Assembly (NCBI RefSeq): GCF_002802875.1 | Contig: NZ_PEBI01000002.1 | Location: 385,353 to 449,352, forward strand | DNA length: 64,000 bases | Source of the DNA: Bifidobacterium primatium | Lineage (GTDB): Bacteria > Actinomycetota > Actinomycetes > Actinomycetales > Bifidobacteriaceae | Direction of reading: 5' to 3' | Part shown: positions 54,901-63,554 of the stretch, piece by piece | How the letters are laid out: every line of letters begins with the position of its first letter | Numbering within the stretch: position 1 is the first letter of the stretch | The notes under the pieces: model-generated | Told to the model about the DNA's origin: nothing | Database searches by the model: none | The model's input: only the letters and a program-made list of their open reading frames with translations | Translations under genes and position numbers: made by a program

Positions 54901-55476
54901 GATCTCATCCGGTTCATCGCCGATGAAGGACGACGCAAGTCCGTCATCACCGACCTGACCGACCCGGTGACCAGCCGCGTCGTCGGGCAGTCGTTCGACA
55001 TGCGCGAGGACTATTCGGATTACAAGGCCAAGGTCAACCGCTACGTCAATGAGCATAGGGACGACGGTGTGATTCGCAAACTGCGGCACAACGAGCCGAT
55101 GACCGCCGACGACTACAGTGCGCTGGAACGCATCTTCGTAGAACAGCTCGGCAGCCGCGACGACTATGAGGCCACGTATCGGGGCGAGCAGTTCGGCGTG
55201 CTCATCCGACGCATAGCCGGACTCGACCATGACGCCGTCAACGCGGCGCTCGGCGACTATCTTCATGAGGGGGAGTGGAGCCAGGCGCAAATCGCCTTCA
55301 TGCACAAGGTCGCCGACTACGTGGAACGCAACGGGTACCTGGAACCGGGCGATCTGCTCAAGTCCCCGTTCGACAGGCCGCGGCCGATGCTCAAACTGTT
55401 CAAGACGGAAGATATGGCCGGCATCGTGGCGCGCATTCGTGAGATTAACGCGAATGCGCTGGCACCGGCCGCATGA
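51994..55476 (+). CDS. hsdR: Type I restriction enzyme, restriction/translocase subunit
   Basis: A 1160-residue motor and nuclease. An N-terminal helical DUF4145/HEPN-like domain (about residues 10-140) leads to a charged coiled coil (about 145-200). The PD-(D/E)xK nuclease site is D251 and E266-A-K268 (GLIDYLLKG... IIEAK). The helicase part has Walker A ATGTGKT (381-387), DEAH box from D485, VGLTATP, and QMIGRGTRLCPE. The ATG at 51994 (MGNFTFLMDE) follows GAAGGAG by six bases and is preferred over a GTG at 51955. It needs HsdM and HsdS to cut. It is separated from hsdS by 822 bp. Confidence 0.93.
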   Translation: MGNFTFLMDEPNYAMFARACVEAEQALSLSPTICALSARRAFELAVKWMYAADKTIRMPYKDNLQSLVHEPTFRAAIMDEKLCEMFQYVIKAGNIAAHRNSRLKPEDAIFSLQVLFAFIEWIDYSYGTHYVKRGFDPNAIPAIRRAIDAKERKAREDEARKQAEAQLNEKDGRIAELERKIRELGDQLAQRKESQPPVTVSDELDYSEYETRKRFIDLDLQSVGWNMDRDVETEREVADMEGEPGRRGLIDYLLKGRDGRPLAIIEAKRTSYDPRKGLQQATLYADCLEREYGYRPLIFLSNGYMTYIVDDHGHYRQVGQVFAQDDMQRLMTRRGKAIDPRKIPVNRNVAGDDKHYYQLEAINAVCENIHEGRRRNLLVMATGTGKTRTAAALADVLMRSGLVKNVLFLADRVELVEQAKGAFGDYYPDWWLCNLCKNKKDADATVVFSTYQTMINAIDTTRADDGNGGDRPIFSSGHFDLIIVDEAHRSIFRKYRTIFEHFDALMVGLTATPRDEVDRNTYDFFDAEHGVPTYVYEYETALRDNVLVPYLNVEASTKFIDEGITYDELSDADKERFEEDFGSGEIPDGGEVSDGLSADGSPSVPDHVAASDINTYVMNADTVDTVIRDLLDHGIRTDGGERIGKTIIFAQNQAHARFIAERFAALEPTMSANGFVKVVVSSDDRSSSIIKEFKDKPNPVVAVSVDMMDTGVDVPAVVNLVFFKRVRSKIKFLQMIGRGTRLCPELDCVENLDGHDGEYVGKHHFVIFDYCGNFAFFRQHQQTVSSSVPTSLSERIFSRKTELIQSLQSSAFTDDESAMALRERCIDDVCGQIAALDDTTVAVRLRREAVERYRRRKAFEFLSSAAVHEIVNELAPMAAYGDDVYALRFDVLMYGLMVAAAGGDGGDSAAGDVRGYVAKIRKTVGQLRERMTIGAVREHKAVIDRVSSDGGYLEGASIAELDDIRVALRDLIRFIADEGRRKSVITDLTDPVTSRVVGQSFDMREDYSDYKAKVNRYVNEHRDDGVIRKLRHNEPMTADDYSALERIFVEQLGSRDDYEATYRGEQFGVLIRRIAGLDHDAVNAALGDYLHEGEWSQAQIAFMHKVADYVERNGYLEPGDLLKSPFDRPRPMLKLFKTEDMAGIVARIREINANALAPAA

Positions 55477-55527
55477 CGACAGAGCGTATGGGTGTATGGG
55501 CGTGCATATGCATATGTGGAATGAAAA

Positions 55528-55561
55528 AAGTTCCCCGGGCTCTTACGAGTCCGGGGAACTT
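55528..55561. terminator. Bidirectional terminator between hsdR and hypD
   Basis: AAGTTCCCCGG (55528-55538) pairs perfectly with CCGGGGAACTT (55551-55561), with further inner pairing. On the minus strand it is followed by TTTTTTCAT, so it ends hypD well. Confidence 0.88.
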
Positions 55562-55581
55562 CTTCTGATTCGACCTACTGA

Positions 55582-58008
55582 CTACAGGGTCTGCTCGGTG
55601 CGGGCGATGATCTCGTCCTGCAGGGCCTTGTCCAGGTTGTTGAAGTAGTCGGAGTAGCCGGCCACGCGGACGATGAGGTCCTTGTACTGGTCCGGATGCT
55701 TCTGCGCGTCGATCAGCGTGGCACGGTCGATCACGTTGAACTGGATGTGATGGCCGTCCATGGCGAAGTAGCTGCGAATCAGGGCGCTCATGCCGAGGAT
55801 GCCCTTCTTGCCGGCCACGACCTGCGGCGTGAACTTCTGGTTGAGCAGCGCGCCGCCCGTCTTGAGCTGGTCCATCTTCGCGGCGGAACGAATCACGGCG
55901 GTCGGGCCATTGATGTCCGCGCCCTTCTCCGGGGCGATGCCGTCGGGCAGTGCGATGTGCTCGTGGCGGCCGTTCGGAGAGGCGATCATCGTCTGGCCGA
56001 AGTACACGTGGCAGGTGGTCGGCAGGAACTCCACGATGGTCTTGGAGCCCTTCGGCGTCGGACGGCCCGCCACGATCTTCTGCAGCGATTCGGAGACCTC
56101 GCGCAGCACATCGTCGGCGTAGTCGTCGTCGTTGCCGTACTTCGGAGTATGGTTGAATACCTGGTCGAACATGTCGTCGTAGCCATTGAAGTCGGCCTCG
56201 CAGGCGGCGAGCACCTCGTCCATGGAGAAGCGCCTGTCCTCGAAGACCTGCTTCTTGAACACGGTGAGCGAATCGGTGACGGTGCCCATGCCCACGCACT
56301 GGATGTAGCTCGTGTTGTAGCGGGCGCCGCCGCAGTTGTAGTCCTGCGCCTTGGCGATGCAGTCGTCGGTGATCACCGAGAGCAGCGGCACGGGCAGGGT
56401 GTCCATGAACAGACGCTCGATGAGGTTGTTGCCGGCCACCTTGACGTCGGTGACGTACTTCAGCTCCTTCTCGAACGCGGCATACAGTTCGTCGAAGCTC
56501 GTGAAGTCGCGCGGGTCGCCGCAGTCGATGCCGATCTTCTTGTCCGTGTAGTGGTCGTATCCACGGTACATCACCAGTTCCAGCACCTTCGGCACGTTCA
56601 GGTAGCCGGTGAGCACGTAGGCCTCCTTGCCGGCGGTGCCGGTCTCCACGCAGCCGGAGGCGATGCCGGCCTCGCGGGCGTCGTCAAGCGACTTGCCCAT
56701 GTTCAGCAGCTCCTGGATGATGGCGTCGGAGTTGTAGAACGCCGGCTGGCCCCAGCCCTTGCGGCTGATCTTCACGGCCTCGTGCAGGAAATGCTCCGGC
56801 GTCTTGCGGCTGATCTGCACGTTCGAGCTTGGCTGCAGCAGCTTCATCTCGTCCATGACCTCGAGAATCAGGTAGCTCACGTCGCTCACGCCGCAGGTGC
56901 CGTCCGGACGCAGCGCGCCGGTGTTGAAGTTGCAGAAGTCGGTGTAGGTGGCGGACTCCTTGAGCGTGATGCCCACCTTCGGCGGCGCCGGCTGGTTGTT
57001 GAACTTCACCCACAGGCACTCGAGGTATTCGCGCGCCTGCTCGCGGGTGAGCGTGCCGGCCGCCGTCTCGCGGTTGTAGAACGGTTCGAGGTGCTGGTCG
57101 AACTTGCCGGGGGAGTAGGCGTCCCAGTTGTTCATCTCGCTGGTCACGCCGATGTGCGTGAACCAGTACATCTGGATCGCCTCGCGGAAGGTGCGTGGCG
57201 CATGGGCGGGCACGCGGTCGCACACCTCGGCGATCTGCTCGAGCTCCTCGCGGCGAACCGGGTCGTCGCACTGCTCGGCCTTCTCACGGGCCAGGGCGGC
57301 GTAGCGCTTGCCGAGGATGATCATGCCCTCGCACACGAGATGCATGGCCTGCAGCTCGGCCTGCTTGTGTTCGGCGTCCATGTCGGTGTTGTAGTCGATG
57401 GCGGCGAGCTCGTCGTCGATGCGCTTCATGAAATCCGCATAACCGGACTTGTAGATCTTGCCGTCGGCCACGGTGTGGCCCGGTCCGCGCTGGGCCATGA
57501 ACTCGGTGTACATGCCGCCTTCGAACAGCAGATGCCATTCCTCGGGCAGCATGTTCATCATCTTGGTCATGGACGCGCGATCCTGCCAGAACGGGATGAT
57601 GACGTCGCGCTGGATCTCCTTCTGCTCCTCGGTGACGGAGAAGGAGACGTGCGCGCGGTTGTTCATGTTGTCGAAGTCCTCAAGGCTGTGGCAGCACAGT
57701 TCGGGGAACGTGGGCGCGGACTGCGGGCCCACGCCCTTCTCGCCGACGATCAGCTCGTCGTCGCCCAGGTACAGCGTGCGCTTCTCCATAAGCGTCTTGA
57801 AGAAGATGCCGCGCAGCACCGGCGTGGGCACCTTGCCCTCGTACTGCTTGTAGACCTCGGTCTCGATGAGCGCGCGCTCGAGCGAGATGCTAGGATGCGT
57901 GGTCTCGCTCAGCTCGCGCAGACGCTTGGTGCGCATGGTCGAGCCGCGCTTCTCGTCCCAGTTGATGCCGGTCTCGACATCGGTCGGCGTGATGGTTGCA
58001 GTGGTCAT
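55582..58008 (-). CDS. hypD: trans-4-hydroxy-L-proline dehydratase, glycyl radical enzyme
   Basis: An 808-residue glycyl radical enzyme. Generic annotation would be formate acetyltransferase, but pyruvate formate-lyase has a Cys-Cys pair, whereas here the site is SGCVETG. Active-site residues reported for Clostridioides difficile HypD (H160, D278, S334, F340, C434, E436, G765) have counterparts H178, D296, S352, F358, C453, E455 and G784, with offsets of +18 and then +19 only. The radical loop is RVAGYSDYF. The reaction gives pyrroline-5-carboxylate and water. AAAGGA precedes the ATG. The activase gene is at 62616-63398, and D-proline reductase genes are 10 kb away. Confidence 0.93.
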   Translation of the reverse strand: MTTATITPTDVETGINWDEKRGSTMRTKRLRELSETTHPSISLERALIETEVYKQYEGKVPTPVLRGIFFKTLMEKRTLYLGDDELIVGEKGVGPQSAPTFPELCCHSLEDFDNMNNRAHVSFSVTEEQKEIQRDVIIPFWQDRASMTKMMNMLPEEWHLLFEGGMYTEFMAQRGPGHTVADGKIYKSGYADFMKRIDDELAAIDYNTDMDAEHKQAELQAMHLVCEGMIILGKRYAALAREKAEQCDDPVRREELEQIAEVCDRVPAHAPRTFREAIQMYWFTHIGVTSEMNNWDAYSPGKFDQHLEPFYNRETAAGTLTREQAREYLECLWVKFNNQPAPPKVGITLKESATYTDFCNFNTGALRPDGTCGVSDVSYLILEVMDEMKLLQPSSNVQISRKTPEHFLHEAVKISRKGWGQPAFYNSDAIIQELLNMGKSLDDAREAGIASGCVETGTAGKEAYVLTGYLNVPKVLELVMYRGYDHYTDKKIGIDCGDPRDFTSFDELYAAFEKELKYVTDVKVAGNNLIERLFMDTLPVPLLSVITDDCIAKAQDYNCGGARYNTSYIQCVGMGTVTDSLTVFKKQVFEDRRFSMDEVLAACEADFNGYDDMFDQVFNHTPKYGNDDDYADDVLREVSESLQKIVAGRPTPKGSKTIVEFLPTTCHVYFGQTMIASPNGRHEHIALPDGIAPEKGADINGPTAVIRSAAKMDQLKTGGALLNQKFTPQVVAGKKGILGMSALIRSYFAMDGHHIQFNVIDRATLIDAQKHPDQYKDLIVRVAGYSDYFNNLDKALQDEIIARTEQTL

Positions 58009-58709
58009 GATGAAAAGTCCTTTGAATTTCGGGTATGACGAAACAGGGGAATGGGTATGAACATCCCATATCGGAATTCTCTCGTCTGGAAAATGCTTGT
58101 GATCGCGAAGATTCTCTCAGTCGGGAGACCGTCGAATGCAGCTATGGCTGTGTGATGGCGAGGCAGCGGTTGATCTTCGCCGTATATGCTCGACGGTTAT
58201 TTGAGAATGGTTTCCGCGCCGCTTCGTGCGCCGGGATGGCCCTGACTGCGCTTGCGGGAATACATGCAGGCGTTCGTGTTCATCAGGCCGGAAACGCGGG
58301 CGGACGCGGAGAGCGGCGAATCGAATGCGATATCGGCTGCGAAATCGTTCATCGCCTTGGCCTCCCTCCGATTGCGTTGTATTGCGGCTATCGTAGCGCC
58401 GCCGTGTTATGCGTGTCGTAATCGGCGTAACAGTCCCGCAACACGAGAATCCCATATGGATTCACACGGCGTCCATAGCCGATTATGGCACGGCCGGCGG
58501 TCAACGACGCCGCCGGCGTCAGCCGCCGATGGTCACGTTGTCGTCATCTGTTCGCAACAGAATGCGTTCTAGAGTGAATTGCAGCCTGTCGGAGCGTGCA
58601 GACCCGATTGCAGGTTTCTGTTTTCTTCATCATCACCATGCCTGTTTCATCGTCAGCGGTATTTGGTCGCAAACGAATTGAACGGCATTCATACGAGGGG
58701 AAGCTCATC
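58009..58709. other. Gap between hypD and the metalloprotease gene
   Basis: A 700-bp stretch with no convincing gene. It must hold the hypD promoter (minus) and that of the metalloprotease gene (plus), but no clear -35/-10 pairs are visible. It contains a 27-bp copy of the hypE 3' end at 58518-58544. GAGGGGAA before 58710 is a ribosome binding site. Confidence 0.5.
58518..58544. repeat. 27-bp direct repeat, left copy (duplicated hypE 3' end)
   Basis: Identical to 62615-62641, which encodes the last residues (DNVTIGG) and stop codon of hypE. The two copies bracket the metalloprotease gene in the same orientation. Confidence 0.9.
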
Positions 58710-61700
58710 ATGAACGAAGAACAACAACAATTGAGAAGGGCCGGCACGCGAATACGTCGTGGCATCGGCATCGTGGCCGCATGCGCATGCTGCATGGCGG
58801 CATTGATAGGTCCGCAGACTGCCCAGGCCGCAACCAGGATTAATGTCGGTACGGGCGGTTTCATATCCGCGACCGCAGGAGATGGTCCGAGAATAACCAA
58901 GGTCCGTATTCTCAACGAGGCTCCATACCTCGAAGTGTATTGGAACGAATACGTGGACGAGACTGCTGCGGTGAATCCTGCGAACTTCGTATTAAAAAAC
59001 GGCGATACCACCATCAAACTCAAAGCGAAGGGGAACGATTATACCGATACGCTCTACTTCGATAAAGGTAATAAGGAGCTTGCGGCTACCGATGCCAATG
59101 TGATGTCACAAATCGACCCCGACCTGCATATGTCCAGCATCGGCTATGAGGGGAAAATCGATGACTCCAAGCCATTGACCTTGGAGGTCAAAGGCTCTGC
59201 AATCAAGGATGCCTCTGGAAAGGCTGCGGCAGATGCCACCTATGCCGGCGTTCCTATGATGAATTTCTACACGAAATTCCTCGCCTCGAAAAGCGGCATC
59301 ACCATCAAGGCTGACGATACTGTGAGCGACAAGGCCATGGAAGCGGCCGCCGCGCAAGTGGACATAGAACTTGGCAAGAGCGATAACGGCATCGCTGCGA
59401 AGATGAAGGAGAACCATGCATCGCTGGCCATCTATTCGCCGCAGGAGAACGTGTATATCTTGCCCGAGCATCGCGGTGGATTCAGCAAGACCATGTATGC
59501 CGTGGAAGGATACGGCGGCAGCATGTACAACAACGCCGTATCGTCCATTGCAGAGCGCAACATCCTGCGTATCCGTGAATCGGCCGACGGACGGACGACG
59601 AAATACCCCAACGAGAACATTCTCATCCACGAGTTCGGTCATGCCGTCAAACTCGTTGGCATGGACCAGCTCGCCGACAAGACATTGAGCAACGAATTCC
59701 AGCGGTTATACCAATCCCGTAAGGATTCAGGCATGTGGCCAAACACCTATGCCATCAAGAATTCCGACGAGTTCTTCGCCACCATGGCGGCCATATGGTT
59801 CAACGTCATGCAGGAGAAGCCCGATTGGACTGATGGGGTACGAAGCCCCGTGAACACGCGTTCCGATCTCAAGATATATGATCCCGAGACCTATGCGTTC
59901 TTTGCCAGGATATTCCCCGCTTCGGATCTACCGTCGCCGTGGGCGCCGAAAGACATGCCGAAGAACGAATATGTTCCGGCTCCGTTCGCGCCGAAGCCCG
60001 TTGAAGAGCCCCGGCACGATTTCGCAACTGATACGTTCCGCATTAGTCTGATGTCCGGCGGCACCGAATACAACCTCGAACGATACGATGGCGTGTGCCT
60101 GTGGTGGAACTACGGTGCGGCCGACGTGCATTCATGGAAGATCGCCAAAATCACCGATGCCGACGGGGAATACCAAGTGCTTGCCAAGGACGGCAGATCC
60201 GCGCTCGCGGCGGGTCCCGACAATACCGTGACGATTGCGAAGACCCCGACCTCGCGTGACACCGCACAGCAATGGCGGTTCCTTGACGCCCCCGGTGATC
60301 GTAATGGCAGGGCATTGCTGGTGAACGTCGTGTCTGGGAAGGCGCTTGCCGTCGACGGTGAAGCCAAGGACGGCGCGAAGCTTATACTTGTGAACGTCGC
60401 CTCTGCGGACGCTGCCAAGGTGACCGTGACCAACGAAACCCAAAACGGACGATTCTATCCCGATACGTTCGTTCCCGACTCAACGGACGGAACCGTGGAA
60501 CTCAGCAATCGTGCTGGCCCACAGGTCTCCAAGGTGCGGGTCGTTAAGGAAGGGACGTTCCTCGAAGTGTACTGGAACGAATACGTGGATGAGAAAGCGG
60601 CCGTGAATCCCGAGAATTTCACGTTGAAGAACGGCGGCGAGACGATTCGGCTCAAATCCAAGCCCTCTTCCGGAGTGACAGATACGCTGTATTTCGACCA
60701 GAAGAACAAGGAAATCAGCGCCACTTCCGCCAACAGTATGAAATACCTCGATCCGACCCTGCATATGTCAAGCATCGCATATGACGGCAAGATTGATGAT
60801 TCCAAGCCGCTGACCCTCCAGATCAAAGGATCTGCGATCAAGGATGCGGAAGGTCGCGCCGCACAGGATGCGACGTACGAGACAGTTCCTCGTGTGAGCT
60901 TCTACACCCAGAAAATCACGTCGAAGACAGGCATCGTCATCAAGGCCGACGATACCGTGGCCCGCAACACCATGGAGGCGGCCGCCACACAGGTGGACAT
61001 CGAACTCGGCAAAACCGGTACGGGCATCGCCAAGGAAATGGTGCGGAACGGTAATTCGCTGGCCATCTACAGCTCGCACGAGAACGTATACCTCATTCCT
61101 GAGCAGCGATATGCCTTCAACAAGGACATGTACGATGTGGAGGGCTACGGCGGTTATCCCGGAGACGGATTCGTCTCCTCGATTTCCGAGAAGAACGTTC
61201 TGCGCACGAGAGGCAATGCCGATCCCGCAAAGAACACTGCGTATACGAACGAGAACATTCTCATCCACGAGTTCGGCCATGCCATCAAACTCGGCGGTCT
61301 TGACACCATGGCCGACCAGACCCTGGCGAACCGGTTCTATGCCGCATATGCACACGCCAAGAAGACCGGGCTGTGGGCGAACACCTACGCCTACCAGAAT
61401 TCCGACGAGTTCTTCGCCACTATGGCGGCCATATGGTTCAATGTGATGAGCGAAAGCGGCAACGGCGGATATGACGGCGTACGAGGCCCCATCAACACGC
61501 GAGATGAGATGAGGCAGTATGATCCGATGACTTATAAGGTCTACGCTGAACTGTTCCCCGCGGTTTCTCTGCCTGCGCCATGGGACAGCGTTCCCAATCG
61601 TTTCGGCGTGGATATGGGACGGACCTCACCTCCGAAGGTCGATGCCGCAGAAACCAAGAACGCCGACTTCGCCACTGACATGTTCCAACTGGTTTCCGCC

Positions 61701-62447
61701 CATACCGATGACCGAGGCGAGACTTATCTGCTTGAACGGTCGGTCACAGCGGCCGGCGGCGGGCAGCTCGATCTGTATACCCTATGGGGTGCCGCCAATG
61801 ATCTGCAGGATTCCATGTATTCGTGGAAGGTCGTGCGGCATGGTGATGTTTACGCCTTCCAAAGCGTTGGAGGGAAGACGACGCTTGGTCTGACGGCGGA
61901 TGCCAATGGCCGGGTGAGTGTCGCCGGTCATGTGTTCGATGCCAAGAATCCCGCGCAGCAATGGAAGTGGACAGCGAACACCGATACCGACGACCCTTAT
62001 GACGGCTATCTGGTCAACGTGAAGTACGGTAAGGCACTGACCACGCCCGGTACCCAGTACAACGGGTCGACGTTGGTGCTCAAGCCGATTCGTAAGAACA
62101 CGATGACCTGGCGATTGCGGGACGTGACCCAGTCGAGGAATGCGAAAAACGTCGATGGCCTGTATGTGAGGCCCGCCGAGGTGTCGGTGAGTCCCGGTGG
62201 CTCGGCGCCTGGAACGAATCCCACCGGTCGGACGGCCGATTCCGGGACGAAAACCGGGGACGGGACCGGCGCGACTTCCGCATCTTTCGGCACGCAATCC
62301 GGCGATACCGGCAGGAAAGGTGGCTTGACTGCCTTTGGTGGTCTCGCCCGCACCGGCGTGGCATTGGAAGTCATTGCGGGCGTTGCCGTATTGCTGATAG
62401 TGGGTGTGGCAATCATCATCGTAAGGAGGCTGAGGATTTCCGAATAA
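58710..62447 (+). CDS. Surface-anchored protein with two HEFGH metalloprotease domains
   Basis: A 1245-residue secreted protein. A signal peptide ends near AQA at about residue 44. Two homologous halves follow (repeat from about residue 58 and again from about 604): each has an Ig-like segment (LEVYWNEYVDE), a zinc site HEFGH (307-311 and 853-857), and a downstream NSDEFFATMAAIWFN with a likely third ligand (E354 in the first half), as in lethal factor-type peptidases. Ricin-like beta-trefoil segments (PAQQWKW, TAQQWRF) follow each domain. The C-terminus is Gly/Thr-rich, then LARTG (1212-1216), a membrane helix and RRLR, a sortase signal. It is bracketed by 27-bp direct repeats. The substrate is unknown; collagen-derived protein is a guess from context. 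Confidence 0.85.
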   Translation: MNEEQQQLRRAGTRIRRGIGIVAACACCMAALIGPQTAQAATRINVGTGGFISATAGDGPRITKVRILNEAPYLEVYWNEYVDETAAVNPANFVLKNGDTTIKLKAKGNDYTDTLYFDKGNKELAATDANVMSQIDPDLHMSSIGYEGKIDDSKPLTLEVKGSAIKDASGKAAADATYAGVPMMNFYTKFLASKSGITIKADDTVSDKAMEAAAAQVDIELGKSDNGIAAKMKENHASLAIYSPQENVYILPEHRGGFSKTMYAVEGYGGSMYNNAVSSIAERNILRIRESADGRTTKYPNENILIHEFGHAVKLVGMDQLADKTLSNEFQRLYQSRKDSGMWPNTYAIKNSDEFFATMAAIWFNVMQEKPDWTDGVRSPVNTRSDLKIYDPETYAFFARIFPASDLPSPWAPKDMPKNEYVPAPFAPKPVEEPRHDFATDTFRISLMSGGTEYNLERYDGVCLWWNYGAADVHSWKIAKITDADGEYQVLAKDGRSALAAGPDNTVTIAKTPTSRDTAQQWRFLDAPGDRNGRALLVNVVSGKALAVDGEAKDGAKLILVNVASADAAKVTVTNETQNGRFYPDTFVPDSTDGTVELSNRAGPQVSKVRVVKEGTFLEVYWNEYVDEKAAVNPENFTLKNGGETIRLKSKPSSGVTDTLYFDQKNKEISATSANSMKYLDPTLHMSSIAYDGKIDDSKPLTLQIKGSAIKDAEGRAAQDATYETVPRVSFYTQKITSKTGIVIKADDTVARNTMEAAATQVDIELGKTGTGIAKEMVRNGNSLAIYSSHENVYLIPEQRYAFNKDMYDVEGYGGYPGDGFVSSISEKNVLRTRGNADPAKNTAYTNENILIHEFGHAIKLGGLDTMADQTLANRFYAAYAHAKKTGLWANTYAYQNSDEFFATMAAIWFNVMSESGNGGYDGVRGPINTRDEMRQYDPMTYKVYAELFPAVSLPAPWDSVPNRFGVDMGRTSPPKVDAAETKNADFATDMFQLVSAHTDDRGETYLLERSVTAAGGGQLDLYTLWGAANDLQDSMYSWKVVRHGDVYAFQSVGGKTTLGLTADANGRVSVAGHVFDAKNPAQQWKWTANTDTDDPYDGYLVNVKYGKALTTPGTQYNGSTLVLKPIRKNTMTWRLRDVTQSRNAKNVDGLYVRPAEVSVSPGGSAPGTNPTGRTADSGTKTGDGTGATSASFGTQSGDTGRKGGLTAFGGLARTGVALEVIAGVAVLLIVGVAIIIVRRLRISE

Positions 62448-62468
62448 TTCTCGAAAGCCGGAAGTGGG

Positions 62469-62560
62469 GGATTCGCTGACATGACCGGGCCATGTCAGAA
62501 TCCATTTGGCCTTGATAAGAAAGGGGAGGGGAACGGTGGAAACCATCGTCACCCCTCCCC
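62469..62560. terminator. Two hairpins between the metalloprotease gene and hypE
   Basis: GGATTC..TGACATG pairs with CATGTCAGAATCC (62469-62503, 2-nt bulge) and would end the plus-strand gene. GGGGAGGGG (62523-62531) pairs with CCCCTCCCC (62552-62560), and on the minus strand is followed by TTTCTTAT, which would end hypE. hypE and hypD are therefore not co-transcribed. Confidence 0.8.
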
Positions 62561-62614
62561 ATATCTATGAGCGGAATGTCTTGAATGAAGGCAAATCCTC
62601 GCTGCCGTGACTCC

Positions 62615-62641
62615 GTCAGCCGCCGATGGTCACGTTGTCGT
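62615..62641. repeat. 27-bp direct repeat, right copy (hypE 3' end)
   Basis: Same 27 bases as 58518-58544. This copy is in place as the true end of hypE. Confidence 0.9.
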
Positions 62642-63398
62642 AGAATTTCTCGATTTCTGATTTGACCTCGTTCATCTGCTCGTCCGACGGCACTTCGAAG
62701 TAGATGGCCTTGCGACCGAGCTTGGCGTACTTGTCCATGCCGTACTTGTGGTAGGGGAGGATGTCCACCTGTTCGACGGGGATGTGGTTGGCGCGCAGCC
62801 ACAGCATGGTGCGTTCGATCATGTCCTTGTCGGTGTTGATGCCGGGCAGCATGATGAGGCGAAGGAATATACGCGCGTTGTTCTCGGCGAGGATCTTGAG
62901 GTTCTTCAGCACGAGATGGTTCGATCCGCCGGTGTAGCGCTTGTGCAGGTCGTCGTCGATGAACTTGAGGTCGTAGAGGAAGAAGTCGGCGTAGTCGCAC
63001 ATCTCCTCGACCGTTTTGGAGGCGGCGACGCCGCACGTGTCGATGCCGATGCTGATCTCCTGTTCATCGAGGCGGCGCACGAGCTCCATGATGTAGTCAT
63101 GGTCCATGGCCAGCACCTCGCCGCCGGAAAGCGTGACGCCGCCGCCGGACTGGTCGTAGATCATATGGTCCTTGAGCACGTCCTTGACGAGCTCGTCGAT
63201 GGTGTACTGCTGTCCGACATGCTGGACCTTGCCGTCCTTGTCGGTCATGATTTCGGGCGTGAACAGCTGGCTTTCGGGATTATGGCACCATTCGCAGCGC
63301 AGCGGGCAGCCTTTGAAGAAGATGGTCGTGCGCACGCCCGGGCCGTCGTGCGTGGAGAAGTGCTGGATGTTGAATACGTATGGTGTCTTGCCTGACAT
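62616..63398 (-). CDS. hypE: Glycyl radical enzyme activase for HypD
   Basis: A radical SAM enzyme of 260 residues that abstracts hydrogen from the glycyl residue of its partner enzyme. The [4Fe-4S]/SAM motif is C31-x3-C35-x2-C38 in FKGCPLRCEWCHNPE, and GGGVTLSGGEVLAM is the usual SAM-binding stretch. There is no room for the 8Fe ferredoxin insert of many such activases, so it is of the compact PflA-like form. The start at 63398 (MSGKTPYVF) follows GGGGAAGG; an extension to 63449 is not supported. It is on the same strand as hypD but cut off from it by the inserted metalloprotease gene. Confidence 0.9.
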   Translation of the reverse strand: MSGKTPYVFNIQHFSTHDGPGVRTTIFFKGCPLRCEWCHNPESQLFTPEIMTDKDGKVQHVGQQYTIDELVKDVLKDHMIYDQSGGGVTLSGGEVLAMDHDYIMELVRRLDEQEISIGIDTCGVAASKTVEEMCDYADFFLYDLKFIDDDLHKRYTGGSNHLVLKNLKILAENNARIFLRLIMLPGINTDKDMIERTMLWLRANHIPVEQVDILPYHKYGMDKYAKLGRKAIYFEVPSDEQMNEVKSEIEKFYDNVTIGG

Positions 63399-63483
63399 AT
63401 CGCCTTCCCCTTTCGTCGTCGGGAATGCCTCGGTCGGAAACTGGACCATGGTGCATACGACGTTCTTGTTTGGCTGCCGTCAT

Positions 63484-63500
63484 CATACGTCCGCCGTATG
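63484..63500. promoter_or_regulatory. CATACG-N5-CGTATG palindrome upstream of hypE
   Basis: A 6-bp inverted repeat about 86 bp before the hypE start, followed on the right by GTTA-rich sequence and a TATAAC (minus strand) that could be a -10. Possible operator for the regulator of hydroxyproline use. Confidence 0.4.
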
Positions 63501-63554
63501 TTACCGGTTTCTAACGCCGTTATACGAGGTCGTAACAATGGGGGAAGGGCCGGG

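Noticed and set aside
48387..55476. Prophage or conjugative element around the restriction genes
   Set aside because: No integrase, terminase, portal, relaxase or attachment repeats of matching sequence were found.
55582..58008. Pyruvate formate-lyase (pflB)
   Set aside because: The Cys-Cys active site of PflB is absent; SGCVETG and all other active-site positions match HypD.
55696..58038. Long plus-strand reading frame (780 codons)
   Set aside because: Antisense shadow of hypD.
58117..58455. 112-codon minus-strand frame upstream of hypD
   Set aside because: No ribosome binding site and shadow-like Arg/Ser-rich composition.
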